41,841 nucleotides of DNA from Paludibacteraceae bacterium. GTDB taxonomy: Bacteria > Bacteroidota > Bacteroidia > Bacteroidales > Paludibacteraceae. Shown here one piece after another: positions 20,327 through 27,854 of this stretch. The number at the start of each line of letters is the position of its first letter. The stretch's first letter is position 1. The notes beneath the pieces were generated by a model. The model was given only the letters and a program-made list of their open reading frames with translations. It did no database searches and was not told where the DNA came from. The DNA lies in NCBI GenBank assembly GCA_017557345.1, contig JAFYZR010000025.1:1-41841 (forward strand), read 5' to 3'. Both the position numbers and the translations under genes were made by a program.

Positions 20327-20543
20327 TTCAACGCTTTCAACATTCTACAATATATGCTAAATGCCTTATATACAGTACTTTATAAATAATATATTTGTTG
20401 AAAATATAGAAAAATAGTAGTATATTGTTGAAAAGGCACTATCTTCCGTGCTTATTTGTTGAAAGGTGTTGAATGGCGTTGAAAAAGGACATATGTCAGA
20501 AATGCCGTAAAATCAATGCGTTGCAATTGTTGAATGTGTTGAA
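20327..20543. repeat. Array of phased GTTGAA hexamers, candidate origin or initiator-binding region
   Basis: Seven GTTGAA copies on the plus strand start at 20397, 20427, 20458, 20468, 20478, 20529 and 20538; two inverted copies (TTCAAC) lie at 20327 and 20336. Steps are 30, 31, 10, 10, 51 and 9 bases, close to whole turns of B-DNA, so all face the same side. An AT-rich stretch (20341-20430) separates the inverted pair from the direct copies. The array fills the otherwise gene-free gap 20,300-20,577 next to the primase-helicase gene, the layout of an iteron-type replication origin. Confidence 0.6.
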
Positions 20544-20577
20544 CGGCTTTTGTCGGCAATCATATCGAGATGAGGAA

Positions 20578-20606
20578 ATAAAAAAAGTGCCGCCCGAAAG
20601 CGACAC
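20578..20606 (-). terminator. Rho-independent terminator of the primase-helicase gene
   Basis: A 7-bp stem with one G-U pair (gtgccgc 20587-20593 with gcgacac 20600-20606, six-base loop) is followed on the minus strand by TTTTTT and a further T-rich stretch, 21 bases after the primase stop. It also insulates the hexamer array from primase transcription. Confidence 0.8.
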
Positions 20607-20626
20607 TGGCATGAGATAGTCATCTA

Positions 20627-23600
20627 TCAATCGTCGTATTCGACATCGAGATTGACGCCATATTGCTCAACAATCTTTTCATAATCGAAGCAATACGCTT
20701 GGTCAAGGATCGACTCTTGTTTGATGGTATCTTTGACTCCTTCCTTGACAAGACCTGTCTGCTGGAAGCCTTGGATGATGTTCTTGAAACGGCAACTGCG
20801 TTTCTTACCCAAGTACGCCGGCGAGTGCTCCATGTAATACGGAAGCGACGACTTCGGCAATAGTGCTTCGCCGATCTTTTTGCCATGAATCTGATAGAGT
20901 TCGAAGATACGTTTGTAGCGCAAGTACAGGATTTTCTTGGGCGCGTCAAACTCCATTTCGCTGGATGAGTTATCGACCTTGAGTCGTTGTACCGCCTCCA
21001 CACGATAGTCAGAAGCCATGGCTATCTGTCCGTCCTCACGGAGGTAATTGACGATATCCCAGAAGGTAGCAATCTCGTTGTTACGCTTCGTCTCGCCGTT
21101 CTGCTCGATGATACCTTTGGCCGCGATAGCCAGCAGTTCCTGATAGGTAAACGGCAGATCAAGGCGGTCTTGCAAGCAATGAAAAGCCGCCACCGCTGCT
21201 GCCCAGTTATTGGAGATACGGTCTTCGACGATAGCGCCATTGAGTGCGGTAATCAAATCTTGACGGACACGATTATAGGAGTGCGCAAACTCCGCCTCGA
21301 AGAGGCTACGATGACGAAGAATCTCCAACGTGAGATGCGAGCATCCCAGTTTGCGGACATCTTTTAGTTGTTGGAACTTGGCTTTTGCTTGTGGTGTGAA
21401 TTCTGACTTATTGTAACGCAAGAAGATAAAACGCGAGAAGAGTGCTATATCAGCCGTAGCCATCTCCTGACCTGAAAGAATAATGGCACTATCCACACGG
21501 GTAACCTCACGTTTCTTATCCTTATCCATATTCATTCGGTTACGACCGGTGCCATCCCATAGACCTTTGAGGAATTCACGTTTGTCGATATCGATGGTGT
21601 TCTTGAACTCATCTATATGCACGAGTGCATTGGCGCATTGGGCAACGGCATCGGCAAGAGCAGGAAGGGTCGAGTTCTGGATATTCGGCGGTGTATTCTC
21701 AATGATGAAGAACGACATGAGCGAGTGACCAAGTTCGGACTTACCAGAGCCTTTCGGACCGAATAGATTGAGGATGGGGAACGACTTCGTTTGTGCCGTG
21801 ACAACGTCGCGGAACAAAGCAGCAAGCAGGAAGGATAGTCCGACTTTGGCGTTGTCGCCGAAGACGTCTATCAACTGCTCAGCGTACTGGCGAAGAGTGA
21901 CCGCCCCAAGATTGCGGTGGACGAAACTCCGTTCGAACTGATATAGCGATTTTTGTTTCTCATAGATAGACGAGAATGCCGGCAGATAGAAGTTGCCTTG
22001 GTCGCCCAAGCGCACGATTCCAAAGTCGTCCACTTTATGCCACGTACGACCATCAAAAATGCCGTTGCCAAAGGCAAAGAAGCCTTTTTCCTGCCAACCG
22101 AGTTGGGTAATAGGTTCAGCTGTTTCGGTGGCTTTATAAAGGAACTGTTTGAGGCGAGTCAACTGTTCCTCTTTTGCCAGCCAGATATAGTTACCAATAC
22201 TCTCAACCTTTTGTTTGAAGCGACTCAGGCTGACAAGGTCTTCGGATTTGAACTCGATGATGCGCTTCTCATGATCTTCGTTCTCTATCTCGAACAGACG
22301 CAGTGCAGACGTACTACCATCGGAGATATGAAATAGCGGTTTGAGCGTGAAGTTAGACCATTTGATGGTCTTACCGTTCACGCCGATAGAGATGTACGTC
22401 TGACCTTGCGCCTGGAAACCGTATTGGTCGAAGAGCTTGGCGCTAAGCATGTTCATGTCACTTTGCTTGAGCGCTTCTTCGCGGCGATCTTTCTGTGCAG
22501 CATGGATAGCCTTGCGCCACATCGACTTGCCATTGATGACGTCGTGAAGTAGATTGATGTATCGGTCTACTTCATACTCACGTTCAAGACGGCCAAGGAG
22601 TGCTGCTACCTTATCAACGATACCGGTTGGCGTTAAGCCGGGTGTCTGAACCAACTTATTAGCATACCAGATGGGGAAGTCCTCCGTTTCAAGATCGTCG
22701 TACAGCATCCGCGATTTGCAGAATGAATCGGGGTCTTGTTTACGACCTTCTTGACCAAGCGGAATCTCCTTGATGCTTACTTCAAAGCCGAGGTTCCATG
22801 CTTGGACGGCGGACTTCATCACTTTGGCGATACCTGTTCCATACGGAGTGCCCACTTTCGGGCAGTCCGCATCGGGCAGGAAGATGAGCCGTTTGGCATT
22901 GCGCATCAGCACTTTGAACTGCTCGTCCGTCCAGTCGGAGCCAAGTGATGCGACCGCGTTAAGAATACCAATGGACTGCAGGCGTAGCACATCAGGTGCA
23001 CCTTCGACGAGGATGTAGGTTTCTTCTTTAGCTGCTGCGCGCATAGCCATGTCGATACCAAAGACCGAGCGGTTCTTTTGATACAAAACGTTGTTTGCAG
23101 TGTTAAGGTACTTAGGTTCTTTCTCATTATCGGACATCGTGCGGGCGGTATAACCGATGATACGACTGTAGCGGTCGCGGATGGGAATCATGATGCGACC
23201 GTGGAAGAAATCGTAATCTTTGCCCGAACGTTTGGACGGACTGATGAGCCCCATCTCCTTGAGCATCTGGAGAGATACCGCATTGTTCTGTGCGTACGCG
23301 ATAAGACCTTCCCACGTATTATACGCGTAGCCGATGCCGCTTTCTTCCACGAACTCCTTGCCCCAACGGTTGATAGCATAGTTATAAGCGAGACGAGCTT
23401 CCTCGTCTTGATTATGAATGTTGTCAACGTAGTGCTTCTGAACGTGGGCGTAAGTAGCCAGCATAGCTTCGCGCATTCTGTCCTCTTCCTGTTCCTCGGC
23501 GGTCTGTTCGCGTGTCTCTTCCTCGATGGAGATATTGTTCCGGCTCGCAAGAAAACGCACGGCATCCGGGAAAGAGAGACTTTCCTTCTTTTGGATGAAG

Positions 23601-23806
23601 GCGATAGCGTCACCGCCTTCGCCGCAACCGAAGCAATGCCATGTGTTGCGCGCCGGATCAATCATCAGAGAAGGTGTCTTCTCCTGATGAAGCGGACAGC
23701 AGCACTTCGACCTGCTACCGGCTTGCTGTAACTTCGCATAGCCGGCAATCACATCGCGCACATTGACCTGCAGACGGACTAATTCAATAGTTCTGTTGGA
23801 TAACAT
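20627..23806 (-). CDS. Primase-helicase fusion: CHC2 zinc finger, Toprim and SF3/AAA-like helicase domains
   Basis: 1059 aa. The N-terminus is a DnaG-type CHC2 zinc finger (C37-P-L-H40 ... C58-F-G-C61). A primase core follows: GRIMIPIRDRYSRIIGYTAR and YLNTANNVLYQKNRSVFGID, then Toprim VEGAPDV (about 270) and LPDADC (about 317). A middle domain leads to an ATPase with Walker A GPKGSGKS (near 670), Walker B LVHIDEFKN and a sensor region GQEMATADIALFSRFIFLRY. One protein could therefore prime and unwind DNA for autonomous replication of a plasmid, satellite or integrative element. It follows the small DNA-binding gene by 22 bases, ends in a good terminator and borders the hexamer array. Length is typical for such fusions; all key residues are present. 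Confidence 0.9.
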   Translation of the reverse strand: MLSNRTIELVRLQVNVRDVIAGYAKLQQAGSRSKCCCPLHQEKTPSLMIDPARNTWHCFGCGEGGDAIAFIQKKESLSFPDAVRFLASRNNISIEEETREQTAEEQEEDRMREAMLATYAHVQKHYVDNIHNQDEEARLAYNYAINRWGKEFVEESGIGYAYNTWEGLIAYAQNNAVSLQMLKEMGLISPSKRSGKDYDFFHGRIMIPIRDRYSRIIGYTARTMSDNEKEPKYLNTANNVLYQKNRSVFGIDMAMRAAAKEETYILVEGAPDVLRLQSIGILNAVASLGSDWTDEQFKVLMRNAKRLIFLPDADCPKVGTPYGTGIAKVMKSAVQAWNLGFEVSIKEIPLGQEGRKQDPDSFCKSRMLYDDLETEDFPIWYANKLVQTPGLTPTGIVDKVAALLGRLEREYEVDRYINLLHDVINGKSMWRKAIHAAQKDRREEALKQSDMNMLSAKLFDQYGFQAQGQTYISIGVNGKTIKWSNFTLKPLFHISDGSTSALRLFEIENEDHEKRIIEFKSEDLVSLSRFKQKVESIGNYIWLAKEEQLTRLKQFLYKATETAEPITQLGWQEKGFFAFGNGIFDGRTWHKVDDFGIVRLGDQGNFYLPAFSSIYEKQKSLYQFERSFVHRNLGAVTLRQYAEQLIDVFGDNAKVGLSFLLAALFRDVVTAQTKSFPILNLFGPKGSGKSELGHSLMSFFIIENTPPNIQNSTLPALADAVAQCANALVHIDEFKNTIDIDKREFLKGLWDGTGRNRMNMDKDKKREVTRVDSAIILSGQEMATADIALFSRFIFLRYNKSEFTPQAKAKFQQLKDVRKLGCSHLTLEILRHRSLFEAEFAHSYNRVRQDLITALNGAIVEDRISNNWAAAVAAFHCLQDRLDLPFTYQELLAIAAKGIIEQNGETKRNNEIATFWDIVNYLREDGQIAMASDYRVEAVQRLKVDNSSSEMEFDAPKKILYLRYKRIFELYQIHGKKIGEALLPKSSLPYYMEHSPAYLGKKRSCRFKNIIQGFQQTGLVKEGVKDTIKQESILDQAYCFDYEKIVEQYGVNLDVEYDD

Positions 23807-23828
23807 AACAGTTAAGGTTGAAGGTTAG

Positions 23829-24059
23829 TTACTTTGCTCTGTAGTAATTATCCACAAAGCGTTGCTCGGCACGAATCTCTCGCTTGAGCAAATTGATGAT
23901 GTCATAGATGGCTTCATACTCTAAACGAGTGATGTTTCCATGCACACTTTTGTAGTAAAAAGTAGAGTTGCTCCATCCGGTACGTGCCATCACGGTCTGC
24001 TTGAAATTCTTGCGCTTCGGAGCGGGGAGCTGCAAGTAAAAATTGCGTAAATAATTCAT
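23829..24059 (-). CDS. Small DNA-binding protein, first gene of the replication operon
   Basis: 76 aa, basic and helical. The segment TGWSNSTFYYKSVHGNITRL, then EYEAIYDIINLL, has the helix-turn-helix look of small XRE-like proteins in Bacteroidetes prophages and islands, with the upstream KRKNFKQTVMA helix as a support. It is the first gene before the primase and is divergent from the larger XRE regulator, like the cro/cI layout of temperate elements. Its role as repressor or replication accessory is inference. ATG at 24059 is preceded by a leader of about 100 bases if the promoter at 24,164-24,195 is used. Confidence 0.7.
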   Translation of the reverse strand: MNYLRNFYLQLPAPKRKNFKQTVMARTGWSNSTFYYKSVHGNITRLEYEAIYDIINLLKREIRAEQRFVDNYYRAK

Positions 24060-24126
24060 AATAGGTTATAGTTTTATGTTAATATTGTTACAAAATCCTA
24101 AAAAAGTACAAAATTTGCGCATTATA

Positions 24127-24158
24127 TTTGCATAATTGCGATATTTGTAGTACTTTTG
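24127..24158 (+). promoter_or_regulatory. Predicted promoter of the XRE regulator
   Basis: TTTG (24127-24130), 20 bases, TACTTTTG (24151-24158): a full consensus match. The start point would be near 24,165, giving a leader of about 120 bases that contains the inverted repeat at 24,213-24,246. Confidence 0.65.
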
Positions 24159-24163
24159 TGGTG

Positions 24164-24195
24164 CAAAATTAGTGCTATTTGGTGACATACACAAT
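24164..24195 (-). promoter_or_regulatory. Predicted promoter of the small DNA-binding protein and primase operon
   Basis: On the minus strand ATTG (24195-24192) and TAATTTTG (24171-24164) are 20 bases apart. Its -7 box lies six bases from the -7 box of the opposite XRE promoter, so polymerase bound at one must block the other. Confidence 0.6.
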
Positions 24196-24212
24196 TTAAT
24201 ACAGCACAAAAT

Positions 24213-24246
24213 CGTATTATATTGACATTTTATTCATTATAATACG
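24213..24246. promoter_or_regulatory. Inverted repeat, candidate operator of the XRE switch
   Basis: Perfect 9-bp arms cgtattata (24213-24221) and tataatacg (24238-24246) are 16 bases apart, so arm centres are 25 bases (about 2.4 turns) apart. It lies between the divergent promoters and the XRE start, where an autoregulatory site is expected. Confidence 0.5.
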
Positions 24247-24283
24247 CAATTTCGCACTATAGTGATTTTTGAACACAAAAACT

Positions 24284-24844
24284 ATGTACAACGGAGAAGA
24301 AATCAAGCATTTATTGCTTAAGCAGAACAAGTCGAAGACAGAATTATCGAAAGCTGTAACGGGCAGATCGAACAGCAGTCTGCATCATATATACAAGAAT
24401 CCGACTGCAGCCACGCTGGAGAAGATAGCGGATTTCTTTGGAGTGAGCATTGACTCCTTATTTAATCGCGCGCACCCGTACGTAGATTATGAAACGGAGA
24501 AGGATGCAGAGAATGGATACTTGAAGAAACTCATCAAGTTGCAAGAAACTCAGATGAGCGCTTACCAAATGCTCAACGAATCCAATGACTTTGTGCTTGA
24601 GCAACTGAAACGTCGTGTAGCAGAGTTGGAGAGTAGATTGAAATACATTCAAGATCATCCGGAAGCGATAGCGGAGTTGAAACCGCTACCGGAGTTCACG
24701 TTGATGGTGCCCTTTGTGAAAGGAGTTGGTGACCCTCATGTATATACAAACCCAACTCCGGAAGAGAAAAAGAAGCAACGTATCCACAAGAAATTGCGGA
24801 AGCAAATTGAGGATAAAATCCGCAAAGAAACACTCCCGGAATAG
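24284..24844 (+). CDS. XRE-family transcriptional regulator with coiled-coil tail
   Basis: 186 aa from ATG at 24284 (MYNGEEIKHLLLKQNKSKTE); a TTG five codons earlier also keeps the frame open but is unlikely. The N-terminal XRE helix-turn-helix is SKTELSKAVTGRSNSSLHHI, then PTAATLEKIADFFGVSIDSL. A predicted coiled coil (about 85-130, LNESNDFVLEQLKRRVAELE) should make dimers, and the tail is basic. It is the only clear plus-strand gene of the island and is divergent from the replication operon, so a repressor controlling that operon and itself is the likely role. The gene may be the element's master regulator. Confidence 0.85.
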   Translation: MYNGEEIKHLLLKQNKSKTELSKAVTGRSNSSLHHIYKNPTAATLEKIADFFGVSIDSLFNRAHPYVDYETEKDAENGYLKKLIKLQETQMSAYQMLNESNDFVLEQLKRRVAELESRLKYIQDHPEAIAELKPLPEFTLMVPFVKGVGDPHVYTNPTPEEKKKQRIHKKLRKQIEDKIRKETLPE

Positions 24845-24891
24845 CCATTCAGAGAAAAAACAATCCTAAATTAAAGTTTATGGCCAAAAAA

Positions 24892-24923
24892 TTTGGTCAT
24901 GTCAAAAATTTGTAGTAATTTTG
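24892..24923 (+). promoter_or_regulatory. Outward-facing promoter at the right end of the island
   Basis: TTTG (24892-24895), 20 bases, TAATTTTG (24916-24923). It points at the putative att site and its transcript would meet the hairpin at 25,077-25,097 after about 160 bases without a convincing gene. In a circularised element it would instead read into the left end. Confidence 0.6.
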
Positions 24924-24944
24924 CGGTCGAAAATGAGTTTTTGG

Positions 24945-24978
24945 CGTGTCAAAATCGTGTCACAAACTCGCACAAAAT
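24945..24978. repeat. Three tandem 11-bp repeats, possible recombinase arm sites
   Basis: Units CGTGTCAAAAT (24945-24955), CGTGTCACAAA (24956-24966) and CTCGCACAAAAT (24967-24978) are imperfect copies in direct tandem. Short direct repeats beside the core site are typical arm-binding sites of tyrosine integrases. Confidence 0.5.
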
Positions 24979-24998
24979 CCTAATTTTGAACAAAATCA

Positions 24999-25015
24999 TT
25001 GCTGATTTACAGCAA
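24999..25015. repeat. Inverted repeat TTGCTG/CAGCAA near the putative att site
   Basis: Arms at 24999-25004 and 25010-25015 flank a 5-base spacer. It resembles a recombinase or accessory-protein site more than a terminator, because no T run follows on either strand. Role unknown. Confidence 0.35.
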
Positions 25016-25051
25016 GTTATGAAAATTACATCAACCGTGGGTTTGTCTGGG

Positions 25052-25191
25052 TTCGAGTCCTGGTTGAGCAACATAGAAGAGACCTTGTGGGTCTCTTTCT
25101 TGTTGTCATACCGACTCTCACCCAGGTTCTCCGCCGCTTCGCTCTGTCGATTAATCAGCAGACTGATTTTTCGAGTCCTGGTTGAGCAACA
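25052..25191 (+). repeat. Duplicated tRNA 3'-end-like sequence: candidate right attachment sites
   Basis: A 22-bp identical block beginning TTCGAGTCC and ending GAGCAACA occurs at 25052-25073 and 25170-25191. The TTCGAGT heptamer is a canonical T-loop and what follows could be the 3' T-stem and acceptor strand, but no complete tRNA lies upstream of either copy. Identity starts abruptly at the T-loop, and each copy is followed by a related hairpin. This is what repeated integration into the 3' end of a tRNA gene leaves behind. Everything to the left is accessory, everything to the right chromosomal. The 96 bases between the copies hold no gene. Confidence 0.55.
25077..25103 (+). terminator. 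Terminator behind the first att-like copy
   Basis: Stem aagagacc (25077-25084) with ggtctctt (25090-25097), loop ttgtg, followed by TCTTGTTG. It would stop the transcript from the outward promoter at 24,892. Confidence 0.6.
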
Positions 25192-25193
25192 AA

Positions 25194-25225
25194 AAGAAGA
25201 GACTTTCGGGTCTCTTCTTTGCTTC
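25194..25225. terminator. Bidirectional terminator between the att-like site and DUF4301
   Basis: A perfect 10-bp stem (aagaagagac 25194-25203, gtctcttctt 25210-25219, loop tttcgg) has T-rich flanks on both strands. It can end DUF4301 transcription from the right and any tRNA-side transcript from the left. Confidence 0.75.
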
Positions 25226-25267
25226 AAAGGGATTTTCACCCAAGTTGAGTGATAATTAAGGAACAAA

Positions 25268-26629
25268 TTATTGGTGTTGCTCTCTTAAGAGATCGTTGAC
25301 CGTTTTAACCGGATTGAAAGTCGAAACGGGTACTTCAACGAAAATGGTATTCCATTTCGCCATTGCTCCATTCCAGAGTCCCGGTAGTTCAAGTGCCAAC
25401 AATTCTTTGCCATCCTTCGATTTATTGGAGATAAATCCTGTTTGCGGATCAACAAACTTCGGCAGATCAAACGGTTTGCCTTCGAAATCACGAATAGCAC
25501 AAACGAGATCAACGGGATTGAAATGTGTGGATTGCGCCATCAAAGCCGGATCGCTGATTTGCGTGGATTCGAGAATCTGGCAACTGATTGATCCATCGGC
25601 ATCGCGTACCAAGAACGGTCCACCGCCAGGTTCGCCAGTATTCTTTACCACACCGCAGACGCGGATAGGACGATTCAGTTTAGCGCGTTCTTCATCGGTG
25701 AGATTCGGATTCTTCAGCGCCTCAAATACCCGTTTTTGTTCCGTTACCAAAACTCCGGCAAGAATTTGCTTATAGCGAATGGTATCTTTCTTGAGTCTAT
25801 CCGGAACGACATTATCGATATTCTTGATGAAAACGATATCCGCATCTTGCTGATTCAGATTCTCAATCAACGCACCATGTCCACCCGGCCGGAAGAGCAA
25901 TTTGCCATCTTTCGTTCTGAACGGCGTGCCATCCGGATTAGCAGCAAGCGTATCGGTTGAAGGCAACTGTTCGCTAAAAGTGACATCATATTTCACACCG
26001 AATTTCTCTTCGAACTTCTGCAAGTTATCCGCTATATGCTGACGGAAAAGCGGCAGATGATCATGGCTAACCGTGAAATGCAGATAAACCGTCGGTTTCT
26101 CACCTTTCTTAGCCGGAGCCACGCAATATTGCGCGCCTTCTACGAGATGCTCCAATGCAGGTGTCCGCGCGCCATCGCGATATTTATGGAAGAGCAACAA
26201 TCCCTTCGGCAGATCTCCGTAATGCATATCTTTCAGCAAGAAACGCACCGCCTCTTGGCCTTCTTTTCCTGCCAGTTGCGGACCAAAAGCGAATTGATCT
26301 TTATGCGCCAGGAAATCTTGAATAAACGGTGTTTCGATACCATCTTCGAGGTATTGGAACAAGTTTTTAAACATACGGCTGGCTGCGCCGGAAGCAGGAA
26401 CGAATTTCAAGATTTTATGTCCCTCTTCGAGATATTTCTGCCAAGCAGCAATAAACTCTTCCTGCTCAGCGCGCTTCGGAGCCAAAATTCCCTTTTTGGT
26501 GGAAGCCGGAGCAACGATGTCCAATTGAGGAAAACCATTACGGAAACATTCCAATTGCGCCTCCGCTTTTTCTACAGAAATGCCTCGAGCTTGCAGTTGC
26601 TCCAGGTCTTGTGCAGTAAATTCATTCAT
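25268..26629 (-). CDS. DUF4301 family protein
   Basis: 453 aa. MNEFTAQDLEQLQARGISVE, then QLECFRNGFPQLDIVAPAST and LKFVPASGAASRMFKNLFQY, are characteristic of DUF4301, a family largely limited to Bacteroidetes. Later blocks FRPGGHGALIENLNQQDADI, NIDNVVPD and TGEPGGGPFLVRDADG resemble a nucleotidyltransferase-like fold (the GHGALIENLN region recalls sugar-phosphate uridylyl/nucleotidyltransferases), but no activity is established. It is the first chromosomal gene right of the island, divergent from the sugar kinase and sharing an interlocked promoter region with it. Starts at ATG 26629 with a leader of about 60 bases. Confidence 0.9.
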   Translation of the reverse strand: MNEFTAQDLEQLQARGISVEKAEAQLECFRNGFPQLDIVAPASTKKGILAPKRAEQEEFIAAWQKYLEEGHKILKFVPASGAASRMFKNLFQYLEDGIETPFIQDFLAHKDQFAFGPQLAGKEGQEAVRFLLKDMHYGDLPKGLLLFHKYRDGARTPALEHLVEGAQYCVAPAKKGEKPTVYLHFTVSHDHLPLFRQHIADNLQKFEEKFGVKYDVTFSEQLPSTDTLAANPDGTPFRTKDGKLLFRPGGHGALIENLNQQDADIVFIKNIDNVVPDRLKKDTIRYKQILAGVLVTEQKRVFEALKNPNLTDEERAKLNRPIRVCGVVKNTGEPGGGPFLVRDADGSISCQILESTQISDPALMAQSTHFNPVDLVCAIRDFEGKPFDLPKFVDPQTGFISNKSKDGKELLALELPGLWNGAMAKWNTIFVEVPVSTFNPVKTVNDLLREQHQ

Positions 26630-26694
26630 GGGTATCAGCGATTAATGATTAATGATTAGCGATTCGTGATAAACGATTTTACAAAATCTGGGTG

Positions 26695-26742
26695 CAAAGA
26701 TACTAAAAAATTTGCATATATGCAAAAAAAATTGTAATTTTG
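26695..26742. promoter_or_regulatory. Interlocked divergent promoters on a palindrome (DUF4301 and sugar kinase)
   Basis: Minus: TTTG (26726-26723), 20 bases, TATCTTTG (26702-26695), driving DUF4301. Plus: TTTG (26711-26714), 20 bases, TAATTTTG (26735-26742), driving the kinase. Both -33 boxes are the ends of one perfect palindrome, tttgcatatatgcaaa at 26711-26726, so the two sites overlap and may compete or share a regulator. Confidence 0.7.
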
Positions 26743-26762
26743 TGCCAAAATTCTAAATAACC

Positions 26763-27626
26763 ATGATTCTAATAGCAGATAGCGGCAGCACAAAAGTGCA
26801 TTGGTGTTTGTTAACCGCCAGCGGTCAAAGTTCAGATGTATTTACGGATGGCATCAATCCGCTTTTTCAGACATGCGACGCGATGCGCAACAGTATCAGC
26901 AATCAACTTCTTCCGCAAATAGCATCCTCTCTGTGGGCAGGCACGCTGACTCACGTTTTCTTTTATGGTGCAGGCTGTACTCCGGAGAAGAAAGTATTTG
27001 TGAAAAAAGCGCTGGAGAGTGTTTTCAAAAAAGCGGAAGTGTTTGTTGCTTCCGATATGTTAGGCGCAGCCCGCGGCCTTCTCGGTCATAAAGCGGGTGT
27101 AGCATGCATTCTCGGAACAGGAAGCGGAAGCTGTTATTATAACGGCGAAGAAATCGAATGGTGTGTGCCTTCTTTGGGTTATATTCTTGGCGATGAAGGA
27201 AGTGCGGCTGTGCTTGGGAAACGGCTGGTTAGCGATTTGCTGAAAAACCAGTTAGGCGATGATCTCAAAGAAGCATTCTTCAAAGAATACGAGACATCGA
27301 TGGCGGATATTATTGAAAATGTGTATCGCCAGCCATTCCCGAATCGTTTCTTGGCGAAACTATCGCGTTTCTGCGCGGATCATATCGACGACAAGCGCAT
27401 TCATGATTTGGTTTATGACCATTTTGTGCAATTCATACGTAGGAACTTGAAGCAATATAATGCCACCACGCCAATTGGTTTTGTCGGTTCGATTGCATAT
27501 TATTATCGTCCCATTTTGGAAGAAGCGATGCAGGCGGAAGATTTGCCTTTAGGAACTATTCTTCAAGATCCTATCGAAGGTCTAAAAGCATATCATAAAG
27601 AAGCACTTGTTCCGACCACAGATTGA
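26763..27626 (+). CDS. BadF/BadG-type ATPase, probable N-acetylglucosamine kinase
   Basis: 287 aa. An ASKHA fold with phosphate-1 motif ILIADSGSTKVHWCLL at the start, a second phosphate loop CILGTGSGSCYYNGEEIEW (near 115) and GYILGDEGSAAVLGKRLV (near 140). This is the BadF/BadG/BcrA/BcrD family, whose short bacterial members act mostly as N-acetylglucosamine or related amino-sugar kinases; ADSGSTK and GDEGSAA are typical of the kinase branch. It would feed cell-wall sugars back into metabolism. ATG at 26763 sits about 20 bases after the -7 box. The 228 bases after its stop hold only short inverted repeats and no gene. Confidence 0.85.
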   Translation: MILIADSGSTKVHWCLLTASGQSSDVFTDGINPLFQTCDAMRNSISNQLLPQIASSLWAGTLTHVFFYGAGCTPEKKVFVKKALESVFKKAEVFVASDMLGAARGLLGHKAGVACILGTGSGSCYYNGEEIEWCVPSLGYILGDEGSAAVLGKRLVSDLLKNQLGDDLKEAFFKEYETSMADIIENVYRQPFPNRFLAKLSRFCADHIDDKRIHDLVYDHFVQFIRRNLKQYNATTPIGFVGSIAYYYRPILEEAMQAEDLPLGTILQDPIEGLKAYHKEALVPTTD

Positions 27627-27854
27627 ACGCGCTTAAGCTAAGGCTCGTGCGACTGCGTGCTCTGCACTTGTAAAGCACTACGCCTTGCTCTACGCTTTCC
27701 CCACTGCAACCTTACAGGTTACATCGGGGACCCCAAATAAAAGAAAAATTGAACATTTTTACATAGGTGTTGCATAGGTAATAACCTCGACTTAATACCG
27801 ATAAGATACCGATTGGAAAAATAGAACATTTTTCGAAAATACTACTATTAAAAT

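Noticed and set aside
25030-25075. Complete tRNA gene
   Set aside because: A T-loop and possible acceptor end are present, but no D-arm, anticodon arm or matching 5' acceptor strand was found upstream, and the T-stem pairs poorly.
24893-25252. 119-codon plus-strand open frame
   Set aside because: It runs through the promoter -7 box, the tandem repeats, both att-like copies and two terminators; the protein has no family resemblance.
27627-27854. Gene or RNA in the gap between the sugar kinase and the glycosyltransferase
   Set aside because: Only short inverted repeats (for example aacc/ggtt) and a repeated taccgat motif; no frame, no consensus promoter boxes and no recognisable RNA fold.
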